DNA from: Bosea sp. NBC_00550
GTDB lineage: Bacteria; Pseudomonadota; Alphaproteobacteria; Rhizobiales; Beijerinckiaceae
Length of the DNA: 64,000 nt
Assembly (NCBI RefSeq): GCF_026020075.1
Contig: NZ_CP102772.1
Coordinates: forward strand, 868,001 to 932,000
Direction of reading: 5' to 3'
Shown: piece after piece, positions 63,664 to 64,000 of the stretch
Numbering within the stretch: the stretch's first letter is position 1
Layout: each line of letters begins with the position of its first letter
Program-made: the position numbers and the translations under genes
The notes under the pieces: generated by a model
Seen by the model: only the letters and a program-made list of their open reading frames with translations
The model's database searches: none
Told to the model about the DNA's origin: nothing

Positions 63664-64000
63664 ATGAAAGCCAACGAAGTCGCCCGCAAGGAGCTGGTCG
63701 CGGTCATCCGTCTGGAGTCTGGAGACTCCCTAGATGCCTGCGACAGGGTTGGCGCGCTCCGGATCGGCAAAACCCGGATCGCTCTCAGGCAACTTGAGAA
63801 GCCTCTGTTCACCGATGTGATGGTCGAAGATGCTGCGCTTGGGCTTGGCGCGGATGAAGATCGCATACCCCTTTCGCGATACGTTGATGAGGAAGATATG
63901 TTTACTGTCCTCTTCAACGATCTCAGCCTAGCGTATGTGAACGGTACGCTCTTCCGAGACGACGCGCTGGTCGGCGGCGGAAAAATGTTCCTGCGACACC
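63664..64000 (+). CDS. unrecognised protein, 5' part (runs off window)
   Basis: An uninterrupted frame of 112 codons from the ATG at 63664 to the window end. The visible peptide (ARKELVAVIRLESGDSLDAC, then GKTRIALRQLEKPLFTDVMV) has no signal peptide and no motif I recognise. Lower GC and mixed codon use suggest a different history from its neighbours. CAGGG precedes the ATG; GGAGG lies farther (14 bases). The opposite strand is also open but shows no coding features. Confidence 0.5.
   Translation, partial: MKANEVARKELVAVIRLESGDSLDACDRVGALRIGKTRIALRQLEKPLFTDVMVEDAALGLGADEDRIPLSRYVDEEDMFTVLFNDLSLAYVNGTLFRDDALVGGGKMFLRH

Overview
This is a GC-rich window from a chromosome or large replicon of an alphaproteobacterium. 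The invasion-associated locus B family protein, the many solute-binding-protein transporters, the GntR regulators and the osmoregulated periplasmic glucan gene fit Hyphomicrobiales. A Bosea-like soil bacterium is my best guess from general gene style, not from a marker gene. I see no rRNA, tRNA, CRISPR array, insertion sequence or phage gene. Coding density is high, and almost everything is transport plus catabolism of small organic molecules.

Layout. (1) 1-7292: a probable mevalonate-catabolism operon. It has degradative (class II) HMG-CoA reductase, a branched-chain-amino-acid-type ABC transporter and HMG-CoA lyase, with a divergent partial GntR gene and a perfect inverted repeat between them. 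(2) 7437-20160: a divergent pair. Leftward are a small helical protein, two tandem DUF1028 proteins and a dihydroxyacetone-kinase-like protein. Rightward are a condensed transporter (fused permeases, fused ATPases) and hydantoinase/oxoprolinase subunits A and B. (3) 20161-23140: a TetR regulator, an unrecognised protein and an IalB-family secreted protein. (4) 23257-30210: a sugar-acid type module with an enolase-superfamily enzyme, SDR, GntR regulator, 2-hydroxyacid dehydrogenase and polar-amino-acid-type ABC transporter. (5) 30740-41106: a second catabolic island with a mandelate-racemase-like enzyme, epimerase, RidA protein, peptide-type binding protein with two permeases but no ATPase, GntR regulator, ThDP enzyme, alpha/beta hydrolase and cupin. 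(6) 41145-47323: AI-2E-type membrane protein, periplasmic glucan protein, and a thiosulfate transporter with an exported rhodanese. (7) 47944-60068: sarcosine-oxidase-like flavoenzyme, a spermidine/putrescine-type ABC transporter with a histidinol-dehydrogenase-like (HpsN-type) enzyme and XRE-cupin regulator, then a sulfonate-type ABC transporter with a DszA/NtaA-type monooxygenase. (8) 60221-64000: asparaginase, LysR regulator, D-threonine-aldolase/D-serine-dehydratase-like enzyme and the start of an unrecognised gene.

The most interesting signals are: an array of ATTGG direct repeats at helical (10-11 bp) spacing upstream of both halves of island 5, flanking its GntR gene, which suggests one shared operator type; the complete mevalonate uptake-and-degradation set; the tandem DUF1028 / DAK / HyuAB locus; three different pairwise fusions of the same five-part transporter within 13 kb; and stem-loops placed repeatedly just after solute-binding-protein genes in unrelated operons. 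All functional assignments are from reading family motifs; substrates are inferred.
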